Below are positions 1 through 8,144 of a stretch of DNA of 21,435 nt, in pieces. The notes under the pieces were generated by a model. That model saw nothing but the letters and a program-made list of their open reading frames with translations, was not told the origin of the DNA and did not search any database. Positions within the stretch are counted from its first letter, which is position 1, and the number at the start of each line of letters is the position of its first letter. The translations under genes were made by a program, and so were the position numbers. Source of the stretch: Pseudomonadota bacterium (GTDB lineage: Bacteria > Pseudomonadota > Alphaproteobacteria > Reyranellales > Reyranellaceae); contig JAEZHS010000630.1 of the NCBI GenBank assembly GCA_023436825.1, positions 1 to 21,435 on the forward strand, read 5' to 3'.

Positions 1-23
1 GCTCGGCTCCGGTCGGGATGACG
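1..23 (-). repeat. Edge fragment of a dispersed palindromic intergenic repeat
   Basis: These 23 bases are the exact reverse complement of 13457-13479, the left arm of the inverted-repeat element between the phosphofructokinase gene and prmB. The rest of this copy presumably lies before the window. It is noncoding and sits about 80 bp upstream of mreC, so this copy probably lies between mreC and whatever gene precedes it. Confidence 0.7.
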
Positions 24-105
24 GGATTTGCGGCAGGTGCGTCCACTCCCCGCAGCAGCAAGCTGGGGAGGAAAGTGCCTTGAGTTGGAGTAAGATAGCC
101 CCGAC

Positions 106-1014
106 ATGGCGATTCGGGACGATTTCGAGGTAGTCGCTGGCCAGGTTCGCCAGGCCGTGCAGCGCTTTGCGCTCGGCCTGCTGGTCATCGCTGCGTTCGG
201 CGCCATGCTGGTCGGCAAGGCCGACACCATCCTCGTGGAGGAGGCCCGTGTGCTGGCGCTCGATCTTGCCAGCCCCGTGCTCGAGGCGATCGCCCGGCCG
301 GTGGCCGTCGCCAACCGCACCATCGCCGACCTCAAGGAGTTCGCCTCCCTGCGCGAGGAGAACGCCCGCCTGCGCGAGGAGAATGCCCGGTTGCTCGCCT
401 GGCAGACGGCCGCCCGTCGCCTGGAGAACGAGAACGAAGGCCTGCGCGGCCTCGCGAACTTCCGCGAGGGGCCCGAGGCCTCCTTCATCACCGCCCGCAT
501 CGTCGGCGACAGCGTCAGCGCCTATGTGCGCGGCGCGCTGCTCAATGTCGGCCGCAAGGTGGGTGTCGCGCCCGGCCAGGCGGTGGTGACGGGCGAGGGC
601 CTCGCCGGCCGCATCGCCGAGGTCGGCGATAACAGCTCGCGTGTCCTCTTCGTCACCGACGTCAACTCGCGCCTGCCGGTGCTGATCGAGCGCACGCGCG
701 AGCGCGCCATCCTGGCCGGCGACAACTCAACGCAGCTTCGCCTCACCCTGCTGCAGAGCCTTCAGGGCGTGCAGCGCGGCGATCGCATCATCACCTCGGG
801 CCATGGCGGCAGCTTCCCGGTCGGCATCCCGGTCGGCGAGGTGGTGGAGACCAGCGAGGGCCGCGTGCGCGTGCGACCGTTTGCCGACTTCTCGCGGCTC
901 GAGTTCGTGCGCGTCGTCGATTACGGCGTGACCGGGCTGGTGACCGGCAGCCACAGCGCCCCCTCCGCGTCCTCGTCGACGCCGTCGGGAGTGGCCGGCC
1001 AGAGGGTGAAATGA
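106..1014 (+). CDS. mreC: Rod shape-determining protein MreC
   Basis: MreC is a bitopic inner-membrane protein whose periplasmic part forms filaments and activates the PBP2/RodA elongasome. The 302-residue product has the family plan: a short cytoplasmic N-terminus, one transmembrane helix around residues 20-40 (FALGLLVIAAFGAMLVG), a Glu/Arg/Leu coiled coil around 75-115 with repeated LREENARL units, then a beta-rich domain. The segment GEGLAGRIAEVGDNSSRVLFV is the conserved MreC core. The C-terminal 20 or so residues are a low-complexity Ser/Pro/Ala tail. It is the first gene of a block with mreD, mrdA and rodA. No strong Shine-Dalgarno precedes the ATG (a GGAG lies 15 bases upstream), so the exact start is likely but not certain. 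mreB, the usual upstream partner, is not in the 105 bases available. Confidence 0.95.
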   Translation: MAIRDDFEVVAGQVRQAVQRFALGLLVIAAFGAMLVGKADTILVEEARVLALDLASPVLEAIARPVAVANRTIADLKEFASLREENARLREENARLLAWQTAARRLENENEGLRGLANFREGPEASFITARIVGDSVSAYVRGALLNVGRKVGVAPGQAVVTGEGLAGRIAEVGDNSSRVLFVTDVNSRLPVLIERTRERAILAGDNSTQLRLTLLQSLQGVQRGDRIITSGHGGSFPVGIPVGEVVETSEGRVRVRPFADFSRLEFVRVVDYGVTGLVTGSHSAPSASSSTPSGVAGQRVK

Positions 1015-1027
1015 TGAAGGGCCCGCA

Positions 1028-1600
1028 ATGAAGGCGGATGGCCTGCTCGCCGTTCTCGACCGCTGGGGCCGCGCGGCGCTGCCTGGCGCCGTGCTGCTGT
1101 TCTTCGTCCTGCTGACCTTGGCGCCGTTGCGTGCGCCTTTCCTGTCCAATGCCCTGCCGCTGCTGCCGGCGCTGGTCGTCTTCCAGTTCAGTCTGGCGAC
1201 GCCAGAGCGCCTGCCGGGGCCGTTGCTGCTCGCCATGGGCATCCTGCTCGACCTGCTGCTGGGCGGCCCGGGCGCGCCCGTGGGCGTGAGCGCGCTGGGC
1301 TTCGTGCTGATCCGCGCCGCCGTGGTCGCCAACCGGCGCTATCTCGTCGGCGTGCCCTTCCTGTTCCAGTGGTTCGGCTTCTGCCTGCTGACTTTGGGCT
1401 TCGTGGCCCTGGTCTGGGCGTTCACGGCGCTCTGGACATGGACGGCCATCGACCCCGTGCCGGCCTTGATCCAGTATGTCGTCGTGGTCGTGATCTATCC
1501 GCTGATTGCCCCCCTGCTGGCGCGCGTGCGCGCACGCGATCCTCTGAACGTGCCCGAGCTGTCGCGCGGCACGGCCCGTCCCGGCGAGACCACGTCATGA
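1028..1600 (+). CDS. mreD: Rod shape-determining protein MreD
   Basis: MreD is a small polytopic inner-membrane protein of the elongasome that binds MreC. The 190-residue product is almost entirely hydrophobic, with about five predicted transmembrane segments (for example AVLLFFVLLTLAPL and YVVVVVIYPLIAPLLARV) and a short polar C-terminus. LLAMGILLDLLLGGPGAPVG matches the conserved 'G...D.l.g.p.G' core of the family. The gene begins 13 bp after mreC, with a modest AAGG ahead of the ATG. Its stop codon overlaps the mrdA start (ATGATG), so translation is probably coupled. Identification rests on position and topology as much as on sequence, as is usual for this poorly conserved family. Confidence 0.92.
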   Translation: MKADGLLAVLDRWGRAALPGAVLLFFVLLTLAPLRAPFLSNALPLLPALVVFQFSLATPERLPGPLLLAMGILLDLLLGGPGAPVGVSALGFVLIRAAVVANRRYLVGVPFLFQWFGFCLLTLGFVALVWAFTALWTWTAIDPVPALIQYVVVVVIYPLIAPLLARVRARDPLNVPELSRGTARPGETTS

Positions 1601-3504
1601 TGCGCTATCGCAAGGGTGACGGCGAGCGCTCGGGCCTGTTCACGCGCCGCGCCTTGCTGCTGGGCGGTGCGCAGGTCGTGCTGCTGTCGGCATTGGCTGG
1701 CCGGCTCTACCAGCTCCAGGTCATCGAGACCCAGCGCTTCTCCACGCTCGCCGAGGAGAACCGGATCAACCTGCGCCTGCTGCCGCCGTCGCGCGGGCTG
1801 ATCCTCGATCGCACGGGCCAGCCGCTGGCCGTCAATCGCAACAACTTCCGCGCCATGGCGACCTCGGATCGCGGCCGCGGCGTCGACCTGCTGGTCGAAC
1901 GCCTCGACCAGATCGTCAGCCTGGGCGAGACCGAGAAGAACCGCCTGCTGCGCGAGCTGCGCCGCAGCCGCAACGCCCAGCCGGTCGTGGTGCGCGAAAA
2001 TCTCGGCTGGGAGGAGGTGGCGCGGCTGGAGTTCAATGCGCCCGACCTGCCCGGCGTGTTCATCGATCTCGGCCAGACGCGCGACTATCCCGAAGGCGAG
2101 CTGATGAGCCATATCATCGGCTACACCGGCCGCGTTTCCGACGAGGACCTGGCGGGTCGCGACGATCCGGTGCTCCAGCTCGCCACCATGCGCTTCGGCA
2201 AGAAGGGCGTGGAGCGCTCGCTGGAGGATAGCCTGCGCGGCCGCGCCGGCGCCGTGCAAGTCGAGGTCAACGCCGTCGGCCGCGTGGTCCGCGAGCTCGA
2301 CCGCACCGAGGGCCAGCCCGGCTCGAACGCGCTGCTCACGATCGATCTGGAGCTTCAGCGCTTCGTCGCCGAGCGCGTGAAGGAGCATCAGAGCGGCTCG
2401 GTGGTGGTGATGGACATCGTCACCGGCGACATCGTCGCCATGGTGTCGACACCGGGCTTCGATCCCAACACCTTCGCCCGCGGCATCACCCAAGCCGAAT
2501 GGCGCGAGCTGCTCGACAGCCCGGAGCGGCCGCTGCACAACAAGGCGATCGCCGGCGTCTATCCGCCCGGCTCGACCTACAAGATGGTGACGGCGCTGGC
2601 GGCCCTGGAATCCAAGGCGATCGAGCCGTGGACGCGGCTGCCCTGTCCCGGCTACCTCGAGCTCGGCAACATCAAGTTCCATTGCTGGCTGAGGGGCGGT
2701 CACGGCTCGACCAACGTGGTCGAGGCGCTCGCCCAGTCCTGCGACTGCTTCTTCTACGAGGCCGCGCGCAAGGCCGGCATCGACCGCATCGCCGACGTCG
2801 GCAACCGCCTGGGCTTTGGCCGCGTGAGCGAGCTCGGCCTGCCCGGCGAATCGCCCGGCATCCAGCCCAGCCGCTCATGGAAGCAGGAGAAGCTCGGCAA
2901 GCCCTGGCAGCACGGCGACACCTTCAACCTCGGCATCGGCCAGGGCTTCATGAATTCCACGCCGCTCCAACTCGCCATCATGACGGCCCGCATCGCCAAC
3001 GGCGGTTACGAGGTGCAGCCCAATCTGCTCCTGGCCTCGGCGACGCCGCGCGAGGAGCTGGTGCCGCCCAAGCCGCGCGACAAGCCGACGGCGCCGTCGC
3101 TGCGCTTCAATCCCCAGCATCTCGCCCTGATCCGCGAGGGCATGGTCCAGGTCGTCGCTGCCGGCACCGCCAACCACCTGCGTCTCGATGCCAAGGGCAA
3201 GCTGGTCGAGCCGCAGTTCAGGTTCGCCGGCAAGACCGGTACCGCTCAGGTGAAGCGCATTACCGAGCGCGAACGCGACATGGGCATCACCCAGGACCAG
3301 CTGCCCTGGCATCTGCGGCACCACGCGCTGTTCGTTTGCTTCGGGCCGGTCGACAATCCGCGCTATGCCTGCGCCGTCATCATCGAGCACGGCAAGGCGG
3401 GCGGCGCCACGGCGGGCCCGATCGGCCGCGACGTGCTGATCGAGGTCATGAAGCGCGACCCGTCCCGCCGTACCGACGGCTTCCGCAAGATGGCGTCGCG
3501 ATGA
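1597..3504 (+). CDS. mrdA: Penicillin-binding protein 2 (peptidoglycan D,D-transpeptidase MrdA)
   Basis: PBP2 cross-links new peptidoglycan during lateral wall growth and pairs with RodA. The start is ATG 1597, overlapping the mreD stop and giving 635 residues; in-frame sequence continues upstream to 1369 but lies inside mreD. A basic N-terminus and one transmembrane helix (about residues 20-36, LLLGGAQVVLLSALAGRL) are followed by the dimerisation domain with PPSRGLILDRTGQPLAVN and the transpeptidase domain. Catalytic motifs are present: SxxK as STYK (Ser326, Lys329), the second motif as SCD (Ser381; PBP2 proteins commonly have SxD here instead of SxN), and KTGTA (Lys546). Length and architecture are normal for the family and nothing suggests loss of activity. 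The gene overlaps rodA by ATGA. Confidence 0.97.
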   Translation: MMRYRKGDGERSGLFTRRALLLGGAQVVLLSALAGRLYQLQVIETQRFSTLAEENRINLRLLPPSRGLILDRTGQPLAVNRNNFRAMATSDRGRGVDLLVERLDQIVSLGETEKNRLLRELRRSRNAQPVVVRENLGWEEVARLEFNAPDLPGVFIDLGQTRDYPEGELMSHIIGYTGRVSDEDLAGRDDPVLQLATMRFGKKGVERSLEDSLRGRAGAVQVEVNAVGRVVRELDRTEGQPGSNALLTIDLELQRFVAERVKEHQSGSVVVMDIVTGDIVAMVSTPGFDPNTFARGITQAEWRELLDSPERPLHNKAIAGVYPPGSTYKMVTALAALESKAIEPWTRLPCPGYLELGNIKFHCWLRGGHGSTNVVEALAQSCDCFFYEAARKAGIDRIADVGNRLGFGRVSELGLPGESPGIQPSRSWKQEKLGKPWQHGDTFNLGIGQGFMNSTPLQLAIMTARIANGGYEVQPNLLLASATPREELVPPKPRDKPTAPSLRFNPQHLALIREGMVQVVAAGTANHLRLDAKGKLVEPQFRFAGKTGTAQVKRITERERDMGITQDQLPWHLRHHALFVCFGPVDNPRYACAVIIEHGKAGGATAGPIGRDVLIEVMKRDPSRRTDGFRKMASR

Positions 3505-4634
3505 GCCTCGCTCTCGACGCACCCGCCCCAATAGGCTTCGGCGAAAAGATCTGGCGCATCAATTGGGGCCTGGTGCTGGTTCTGACGGCGATCGCGGCGA
3601 TCGGCGTGCTGGCGCTCTATTCGGCGGCCGGCGGCCGCTTCGAGCCGTGGGCGGCGAGGCATGCCGCGCGCTACGGGGCGGCCTTCGCCTTGATGCTGGT
3701 GGTGGCCCTGATCCATCCCAAGGTATGGCTGACGATGGCCTGGCCGATCTACATCGTCTCCATGCTTCTGCTGGTCGCGGTCGACGTCATCGGCAAGATC
3801 GGCATGGGCGCCCAGCGCTGGCTGGTGGTCGGCCCGATGCAGATCCAGCCGTCGGAGATCGCCAAGGTGGCGGTCATCATGGTGCTGGCGCGCTACTACC
3901 ACGGCCTGCGCAAGGAGGAGGCGGCAAAGTTCCTCTACACCCTGCCGCCGCTCCTGATGATCCTGGCGCCGGTCGGCCTCGTCATGGTGCAGCCCGATCT
4001 GGGCACCGCGATGATGGTCTTGATGTCGGGCGGCGCGCTCCTGTTCGTGGCGGGCGTGCGCATCTGGATGTTCCTCGCGGCCGGCGTGACGGCCGTCGCC
4101 TGCCTGCCGATCGCCTGGTCATTCATGCATGAGTACCAGCGCAAGCGTGTGCTCACCTTCCTCGATCCCGATCGCGATCCCTTGGGCGCGGGCTATCACA
4201 TCACCCAGTCCAAGATCGCGATCGGCTCGGGCGGCCTGTTCGGGAAGGGATTCCTGAAGGGTACGCAGTCCTCGCTGAACTTCCTGCCTGAAAAGCAGAC
4301 CGACTTCATCTTCACCACCTTCGTCGAGGAATGGGGTCTCCTGGGCGCCCTGGTGCTGCTCGCCCTGTTCGCCCTCGTTCTGACCTGGGGCTTCTCGATC
4401 GCACTGCGCAGCCAGCATCATTTCGGTCGGCTGCTGGCGATGGGCATCACCAGCCTGATGTTCCTCTATGTCTTCATCAACACGGCCATGGTCATGGGCC
4501 TGCTGCCGGTCGTCGGCGTGCCGCTGCCGCTGGTCAGCAACGGCGGCACCGCCCTGATCTCGGTGATGTTTGCCTGCGGCCTGCTGATAGGGGTCAACGT
4601 CTATCGCGATGCGCAATTGCCGCTGCGCCGCTGA
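3501..4634 (+). CDS. rodA: Rod shape-determining protein RodA (SEDS peptidoglycan glycosyltransferase)
   Basis: RodA is a SEDS-family polytopic membrane enzyme that polymerises lipid II into glycan strands for PBP2. The start at ATG 3501 overlaps the mrdA stop; the open frame extends upstream but only inside mrdA. The 377-residue product has about ten hydrophobic segments. It carries family signatures such as WLVVGPMQIQPSEIAKV, MVQPDLGTAM and FLPEKQTDFIFTTFVEEWG. Asp268 in the TDFIF motif corresponds to the essential Asp262 of E. coli RodA. The C-terminal GVPLPLVSNGGTALISVM is the typical FtsW/RodA ending. Its TGA stop lies in the loop of a small perfect hairpin (4627-4639). It is the last gene of the shape operon; an independent tRNA unit follows. 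Confidence 0.96.
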   Translation: MSLALDAPAPIGFGEKIWRINWGLVLVLTAIAAIGVLALYSAAGGRFEPWAARHAARYGAAFALMLVVALIHPKVWLTMAWPIYIVSMLLLVAVDVIGKIGMGAQRWLVVGPMQIQPSEIAKVAVIMVLARYYHGLRKEEAAKFLYTLPPLLMILAPVGLVMVQPDLGTAMMVLMSGGALLFVAGVRIWMFLAAGVTAVACLPIAWSFMHEYQRKRVLTFLDPDRDPLGAGYHITQSKIAIGSGGLFGKGFLKGTQSSLNFLPEKQTDFIFTTFVEEWGLLGALVLLALFALVLTWGFSIALRSQHHFGRLLAMGITSLMFLYVFINTAMVMGLLPVVGVPLPLVSNGGTALISVMFACGLLIGVNVYRDAQLPLRR

Positions 4635-4660
4635 GCGGCAAAAAGGCTGATTCACCCGAC

Positions 4661-4689
4661 TCGACAAGGGATTACGTGCTTGCTATAGC
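4661..4689 (+). promoter_or_regulatory. Putative sigma-70 type promoter of the tRNA-Lys gene
   Basis: TCGACA (4661-4666, one mismatch to TTGACA), a 17-base spacer and TATAGC (4684-4689) form a well-spaced housekeeping promoter. It ends about 28 bases before the mature tRNA 5' end. Position and spacing support it; no other transcript would use it. Confidence 0.55.
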
Positions 4690-4717
4690 CGCGCCCTCCC
4701 AGCGATGCCCTGGAAGC

Positions 4718-4793
<76 letters not shown>

Positions 4794-4812
4794 TCGCTGG
4801 ACACGCAAAGAG

Positions 4813-4837
4813 GCCCCGAGAAATCGGGGCTTTTTTT
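4813..4837 (+). terminator. Rho-independent terminator of tRNA-Lys
   Basis: GCCCCGA-GAAA-TCGGGGC, a perfect 7-bp GC-rich stem with a stable GAAA tetraloop (4813-4830), runs directly into seven T residues (4831-4837). It lies 19 bp after the tRNA CCA end. Confidence 0.92.
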
Positions 4838-5003
4838 GAACCACTACTCTATCTTCTTCGCTCTCAGTTCAGTTGGGCCACCAATGGGCGCGCCGGGATC
4901 CAACGGGAACCCACCATCGGCGCTTGGAAGGCGAGTTGTCGCACCAGCCGACTGACATCTTGGGGGGCCGGGCCGTCTCTCAGAATTCCCTCAACCTGTC
5001 CGA

Positions 5004-6818
5004 TCAAGTGATCTGAGGACCCATTCCTCCCTCCGGGATGCCTGCTGTCCGGAGTGCGTCTGTAAAGTGCTCCAGATCGGCTGCCTGGTACATCGACATT
5101 CGGCGTCTGAAGCCCTTGATCGTCATGCGAGGGAGCTGGGACAGCAGTTGGCCGACCAGACCGGACAACTCCTCGGCGCGATGGCCATACATGGCCACTG
5201 CTGCAATCTTCACCAACAGGGCCAGAGGCGAGCGAGGTCTGTCGCGCAATGCCTGGTCAGCCCACTCGACGGCTTGAGCATATCGCCCAAGAAAAAAGCA
5301 GGTCATCGAGAGGCCGTAGTACGACTCGAAGGCATCATCGTCTAACGGACTGAGCTGTATCGCCCTCTCGAAGTGTTCGATGGCTTTCCCGTGCTCGCCC
5401 AGCATCGAACAGGTAGCGCCGCCGAAGCGCCAAGCCATCAGGAAATTGGGATTGAGCGCCAATGCCCGTTGGATATGGGCCGCGCCCTCCATAGGTTTGC
5501 CGCCCAAGTAGGCGATGCCGAAGCCGCCCAGCGCCAACGCGACCGGGTCGTCTCGACCTGTCTCGACGGCGCGCGTAGCCGCTTCTCCACCGAAGGCCTG
5601 GGCTTCACTAAACGAACCCCCGGCCTGGGCGCGCCACCAATGCGCGCGGGCAAGGCCGGCCCAAGCCGACGAAAACTGTGGATCGATGGCAACCGCCCGT
5701 CCGAGCAATGCCAGAGCGTCGTTGAGTGCACTTTCCGTGTGTTGATTGAGCGAGGCCGCCGCTCGCAAATAGAGATCGTAGGCAGACAGGCTGGTCGTTG
5801 GTTTGGCTTGGGCACGAGCAATCTCGGTGCGCAACACCTTGGGCAGGAGGGTAGCAACGATGCTCGACGTGATCCTGTCCTGCAGCTCGAACAACTCGTC
5901 CATGGAGCCGTCGTAGCGCTCCGCCCAGAGGTGCGTGCCGCTGCCGGCGTCGATCAGAACACAGCTGATGCGTAGGCTTTTCCCGGCAGCGTGCTGGACG
6001 CTGCCATCCACCACGTAGCGCACTCCAAGCTCGCGGCCGATCTGGCGCACGTCGACGGCACGCCCCTTGTACGAGAACGACGAGCTGCGGGCGATCACCA
6101 CGAACGTCGGAATTCGGGAAAGCGTGGTGATGATGTCGTCGGATATGCCATCGGCAAAGTACTCACGCTCAGGGTCTCCGCTCAAGTTGCGGAAGGCCAG
6201 TACGGCGAGCGCGGGTCTGTCGGCAAGCGCGGAGGCTGGGCCGGCCGCTGCAATCGCCGCGGTATCGCTGACGACGACGGTATGCCAGTCCGCCGCCTGC
6301 CACTCGACACGGAAGGCGCGGATTGGGCGGGCGATGTTCTTGAGCGACAGCTCGCCCAAGGCATGCAGTTCCGCCTTGGTGCGACCGCTCACGGCCTCGC
6401 GCACGGCGCGCGAGACGACGATCCCACCCGGCGGTGCTTCTGCCTCAAGTCGCGCAGCCACATTTACATCGTCGCCGTAGATGTTATCGCCTTGAACGAT
6501 GACATCGCCAAGGTGAATGCCAATCCTGAACACGATGGCTTTTTCCTCGGGTTGGTCCCGATTTGCCTCAGTCATAGCCTGCTGGAACTCAATGGCCGCT
6601 CGGAGCGCGCCCACGGCGCTTCCGAACTCAACGAGCCCGCCGTCCCCAGTCAGTCTGATTACCCGTCCGCCGCAACGTTCGGCAGCCGGCGCGAGCCGTT
6701 GGTTCAGATGTTCCAAAAGCCGAGCAACTGTGCCGGCCTCATCCCGGCCCATCAGCCGAGACGATCCAACCACGTCTGCAAAGAGGATTGCTGCCAGCCT
6801 GCGCTGCTCATGCGCCAT
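5004..6818 (-). CDS. Class III adenylate/guanylate cyclase fused to TolB-like and TPR regions
   Basis: A likely cytoplasmic signalling protein of 604 residues. I chose ATG 6818 because AGGGGA (6825-6830) lies six bases upstream; two alternative starts (6824, 6875) have no spaced ribosome site. Residues 1-175 are a class III cyclase domain: metal-binding Asp15 (LFADVVGSS) and Asp59 (TGDGGLVEF), and Asn119 and Arg123 in VNVAARLE that stabilise the transition state. About 200-325 is a TolB/FlgO-like region (PALAVLAFRNLSGD, YFADGISDDIITTLSR, YVVDGSVQ, THLWAERYDG) common in proteobacterial regulators. About 340-600 is a TPR array. The positions that usually hold the adenine-selecting Lys and Asp are Arg55 and Asn112, so the nucleotide made is uncertain. 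No operon partner is close. Base composition looks less GC-rich than the shape operon. Confidence 0.88.
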   Translation of the reverse strand: MAHEQRRLAAILFADVVGSSRLMGRDEAGTVARLLEHLNQRLAPAAERCGGRVIRLTGDGGLVEFGSAVGALRAAIEFQQAMTEANRDQPEEKAIVFRIGIHLGDVIVQGDNIYGDDVNVAARLEAEAPPGGIVVSRAVREAVSGRTKAELHALGELSLKNIARPIRAFRVEWQAADWHTVVVSDTAAIAAAGPASALADRPALAVLAFRNLSGDPEREYFADGISDDIITTLSRIPTFVVIARSSSFSYKGRAVDVRQIGRELGVRYVVDGSVQHAAGKSLRISCVLIDAGSGTHLWAERYDGSMDELFELQDRITSSIVATLLPKVLRTEIARAQAKPTTSLSAYDLYLRAAASLNQHTESALNDALALLGRAVAIDPQFSSAWAGLARAHWWRAQAGGSFSEAQAFGGEAATRAVETGRDDPVALALGGFGIAYLGGKPMEGAAHIQRALALNPNFLMAWRFGGATCSMLGEHGKAIEHFERAIQLSPLDDDAFESYYGLSMTCFFLGRYAQAVEWADQALRDRPRSPLALLVKIAAVAMYGHRAEELSGLVGQLLSQLPRMTIKGFRRRMSMYQAADLEHFTDALRTAGIPEGGMGPQIT

Positions 6819-7089
6819 GGCCATTCCCCTATCCCGCTCCGACAAAATCGTAGGAGCACGTCGACAGCCGGGCAAGGAGGGGCGGAGCGTCGGTCCTTGG
6901 CAGGCGAATTCGCGCGTTTCCGGTCCTGATCGTGTCGTGTCGTCGTGCGCAACACGGGCAACGGCGGTTACGGGTATTCAACTCCTCCGCGCTTTCGGCC
7001 GGGCTTGCTGGGTCCGTATGGGTCGGGACAATCCCCAAGATGTCACGGTACCTTCTGTCACCCCTCTCGACTTCAAGCATTGAATCAAT

Positions 7090-7308
7090 ATGGCAAAGTC
7101 CTTCGCCATCAGGCTGGAACTCCTCCAATCGGCGACCCTAAAAAGCGAACAAGACCTGGCTCGCCAGCGTCAACTGATTGACGATCTTCGTTCCGAAGGC
7201 CACCGAACAACCGAAGCTGAGGTAGCGCTTCAGAGGTTTGAGGCGGCCCGCCAAGGTTTGCTGGCCAAGCTGGCGTGTCTGCAAGAAGAGAAAACGGCGG
7301 CCGACTGA
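7090..7308 (+). CDS. Small coiled-coil hypothetical protein
   Basis: A 72-residue, highly charged, Leu/Ala/Glu/Arg-rich protein predicted to be almost wholly alpha-helical, probably an antiparallel helical hairpin: helix one about 5-35, a turn at EGHRTTEAE, helix two about 42-70. The pattern 'ARQRQLIDDL...GH.T.EAE.AL..FE.....L' resembles short uncharacterised proteins that I recall as frequent in Rhizobiales and relatives; I know no function. No clear Shine-Dalgarno precedes the ATG, but a perfect palindrome ATTGA-A-TCAAT (7079-7089) abuts it. Heptad-like composition and the conserved-looking pattern argue for a real gene; the missing ribosome site argues for caution. It stands alone, with roughly 55% GC by eye. 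Confidence 0.6.
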   Translation: MAKSFAIRLELLQSATLKSEQDLARQRQLIDDLRSEGHRTTEAEVALQRFEAARQGLLAKLACLQEEKTAAD

Positions 7309-7456
7309 CGGTTCACTCGAAGTGGTAATACCAGAGCTTCCCATCTGGTGGCCTATGGCACGCGTCCTCACGGAGCGGTGATTAACGGTCGGCAGGCAGC
7401 GTAGCGGCCCGCTCTCGGCTTCGTGCAGTCAACTGCGTGCCGCAAGAGGAACCGAG

Positions 7457-7864
7457 TTAGCCTGCAGGCATCTTATCGAACCGCTGCAGTTCCCCAAGCG
7501 GCGGTACCCACGCCTGCGCACTGCTGCAGTAGACCTCCATGGTAGGCTTCAACCAGCTCGTATCGTCGAGTGTCCCCGCCTTGATGAGAGCCAGGCCCGG
7601 CATCACGTCCACTTCGGAGATTATCGGAGAGCCACACTCCGGACAGAAGCGGCGGTGCACCGGCTTACCGCTGTCGCCAGTGTCCTCGAAAGTCTTGATA
7701 GGGCCTGTCATGGAGAGAGCCGTGGCTGGAACCGCAACAACGACCGACGAAAATGTGCCAGCTTGCTTCTGGCAGTTCGTGCAATGGCATACCGCCGTGA
7801 AGACGGGATCAGCTTCCGTCGTATACTTGATCTTGCCGCAAAGGCATCCACCGCTCATGCGCAT
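7457..7864 (-). CDS. GFA-family (CENP-V/GFA domain) zinc protein
   Basis: The 135-residue product is a complete single-domain member of the family named for glutathione-dependent formaldehyde-activating enzyme (Gfa), which binds zinc through cysteines. Visible zinc ligands are Cys7/Cys9 (GGCLCGKIKY), Cys26/Cys28/Cys31 (CHCTNCQK) and Cys74/Cys77 (RRFCPECGSPI). Most members are not proven to act on formaldehyde or glutathione, so only the fold and metal binding are secure. The start at 7864 is supported by GGGAGGAA (7868-7875) about four bases upstream; a second ATG two codons later is less well placed. No glutathione-dependent formaldehyde dehydrogenase gene is nearby, so context does not refine the role. 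Confidence 0.88.
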   Translation of the reverse strand: MRMSGGCLCGKIKYTTEADPVFTAVCHCTNCQKQAGTFSSVVVAVPATALSMTGPIKTFEDTGDSGKPVHRRFCPECGSPIISEVDVMPGLALIKAGTLDDTSWLKPTMEVYCSSAQAWVPPLGELQRFDKMPAG

Positions 7865-8085
7865 CTGTTCCTCCCACGTAAGTCCGAGGGGACGTTAAGC
7901 AACGCTGCAAGGAACCAGAGCCAAAGCGTGCCCGGAAACTTTCGTGCAATCAATTGCATTCTCCCTTGACGCCCGCCGTGCCCAACGCCGCCCCCCTTTG
8001 GGGACATCGTTCTTGGACGCCAAGTTTTGCGGCGGTTTCAGCAGCGCCAATGTCGGCCTTCTCCTTGATCATGCCGAGTAGTTCC

Positions 8086-8110
8086 AAGCCCCCACACCGC
8101 GGGGCTTTTT
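8086..8110 (+). terminator. Rho-independent terminator-like hairpin upstream of the phosphoesterase gene
   Basis: AAGCCCC (8086-8092), an eight-base loop and GGGGCTT (8101-8107) form a hairpin running into a T run (8106-8110). It points along the plus strand but no convincing plus-strand gene precedes it; the nearest ends at 7308. It may end a short unannotated RNA, insulate the gene at 8145 or act as an attenuator in its leader. Confidence 0.6.
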
Positions 8111-8144
8111 GCTATGGTCGCCGGATCAGCCCGGAGATCTTCTG

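Noticed and set aside
1495..2703. 402-codon minus-strand open frame opposite mrdA
   Set aside because: Composition is His/Ala/Arg/Gln-rich shadow sequence with no recognisable motif, lying wholly opposite a clear PBP2 gene.
4895..4935. Partial echo of the tRNA-Lys 3' flank (CCCACCATCG) as a possible attachment-site remnant
   Set aside because: Only ten shared bases, not including the tRNA T arm, and no integrase nearby; chance is a sufficient explanation.
7330..7349. ACCAGA/TCTGGT hairpin after the small coiled-coil gene as a terminator
   Set aside because: Short AT/GC-mixed stem, eight-base loop and no T run; not convincing.
7950..8072. 40-codon minus-strand frame starting MIKEKADIGAAETAAKLG
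   Set aside because: The first 20 residues look protein-like, possibly a relic, but there is no ribosome site and the second half is Gly/Arg-rich noise; too little to call a gene.
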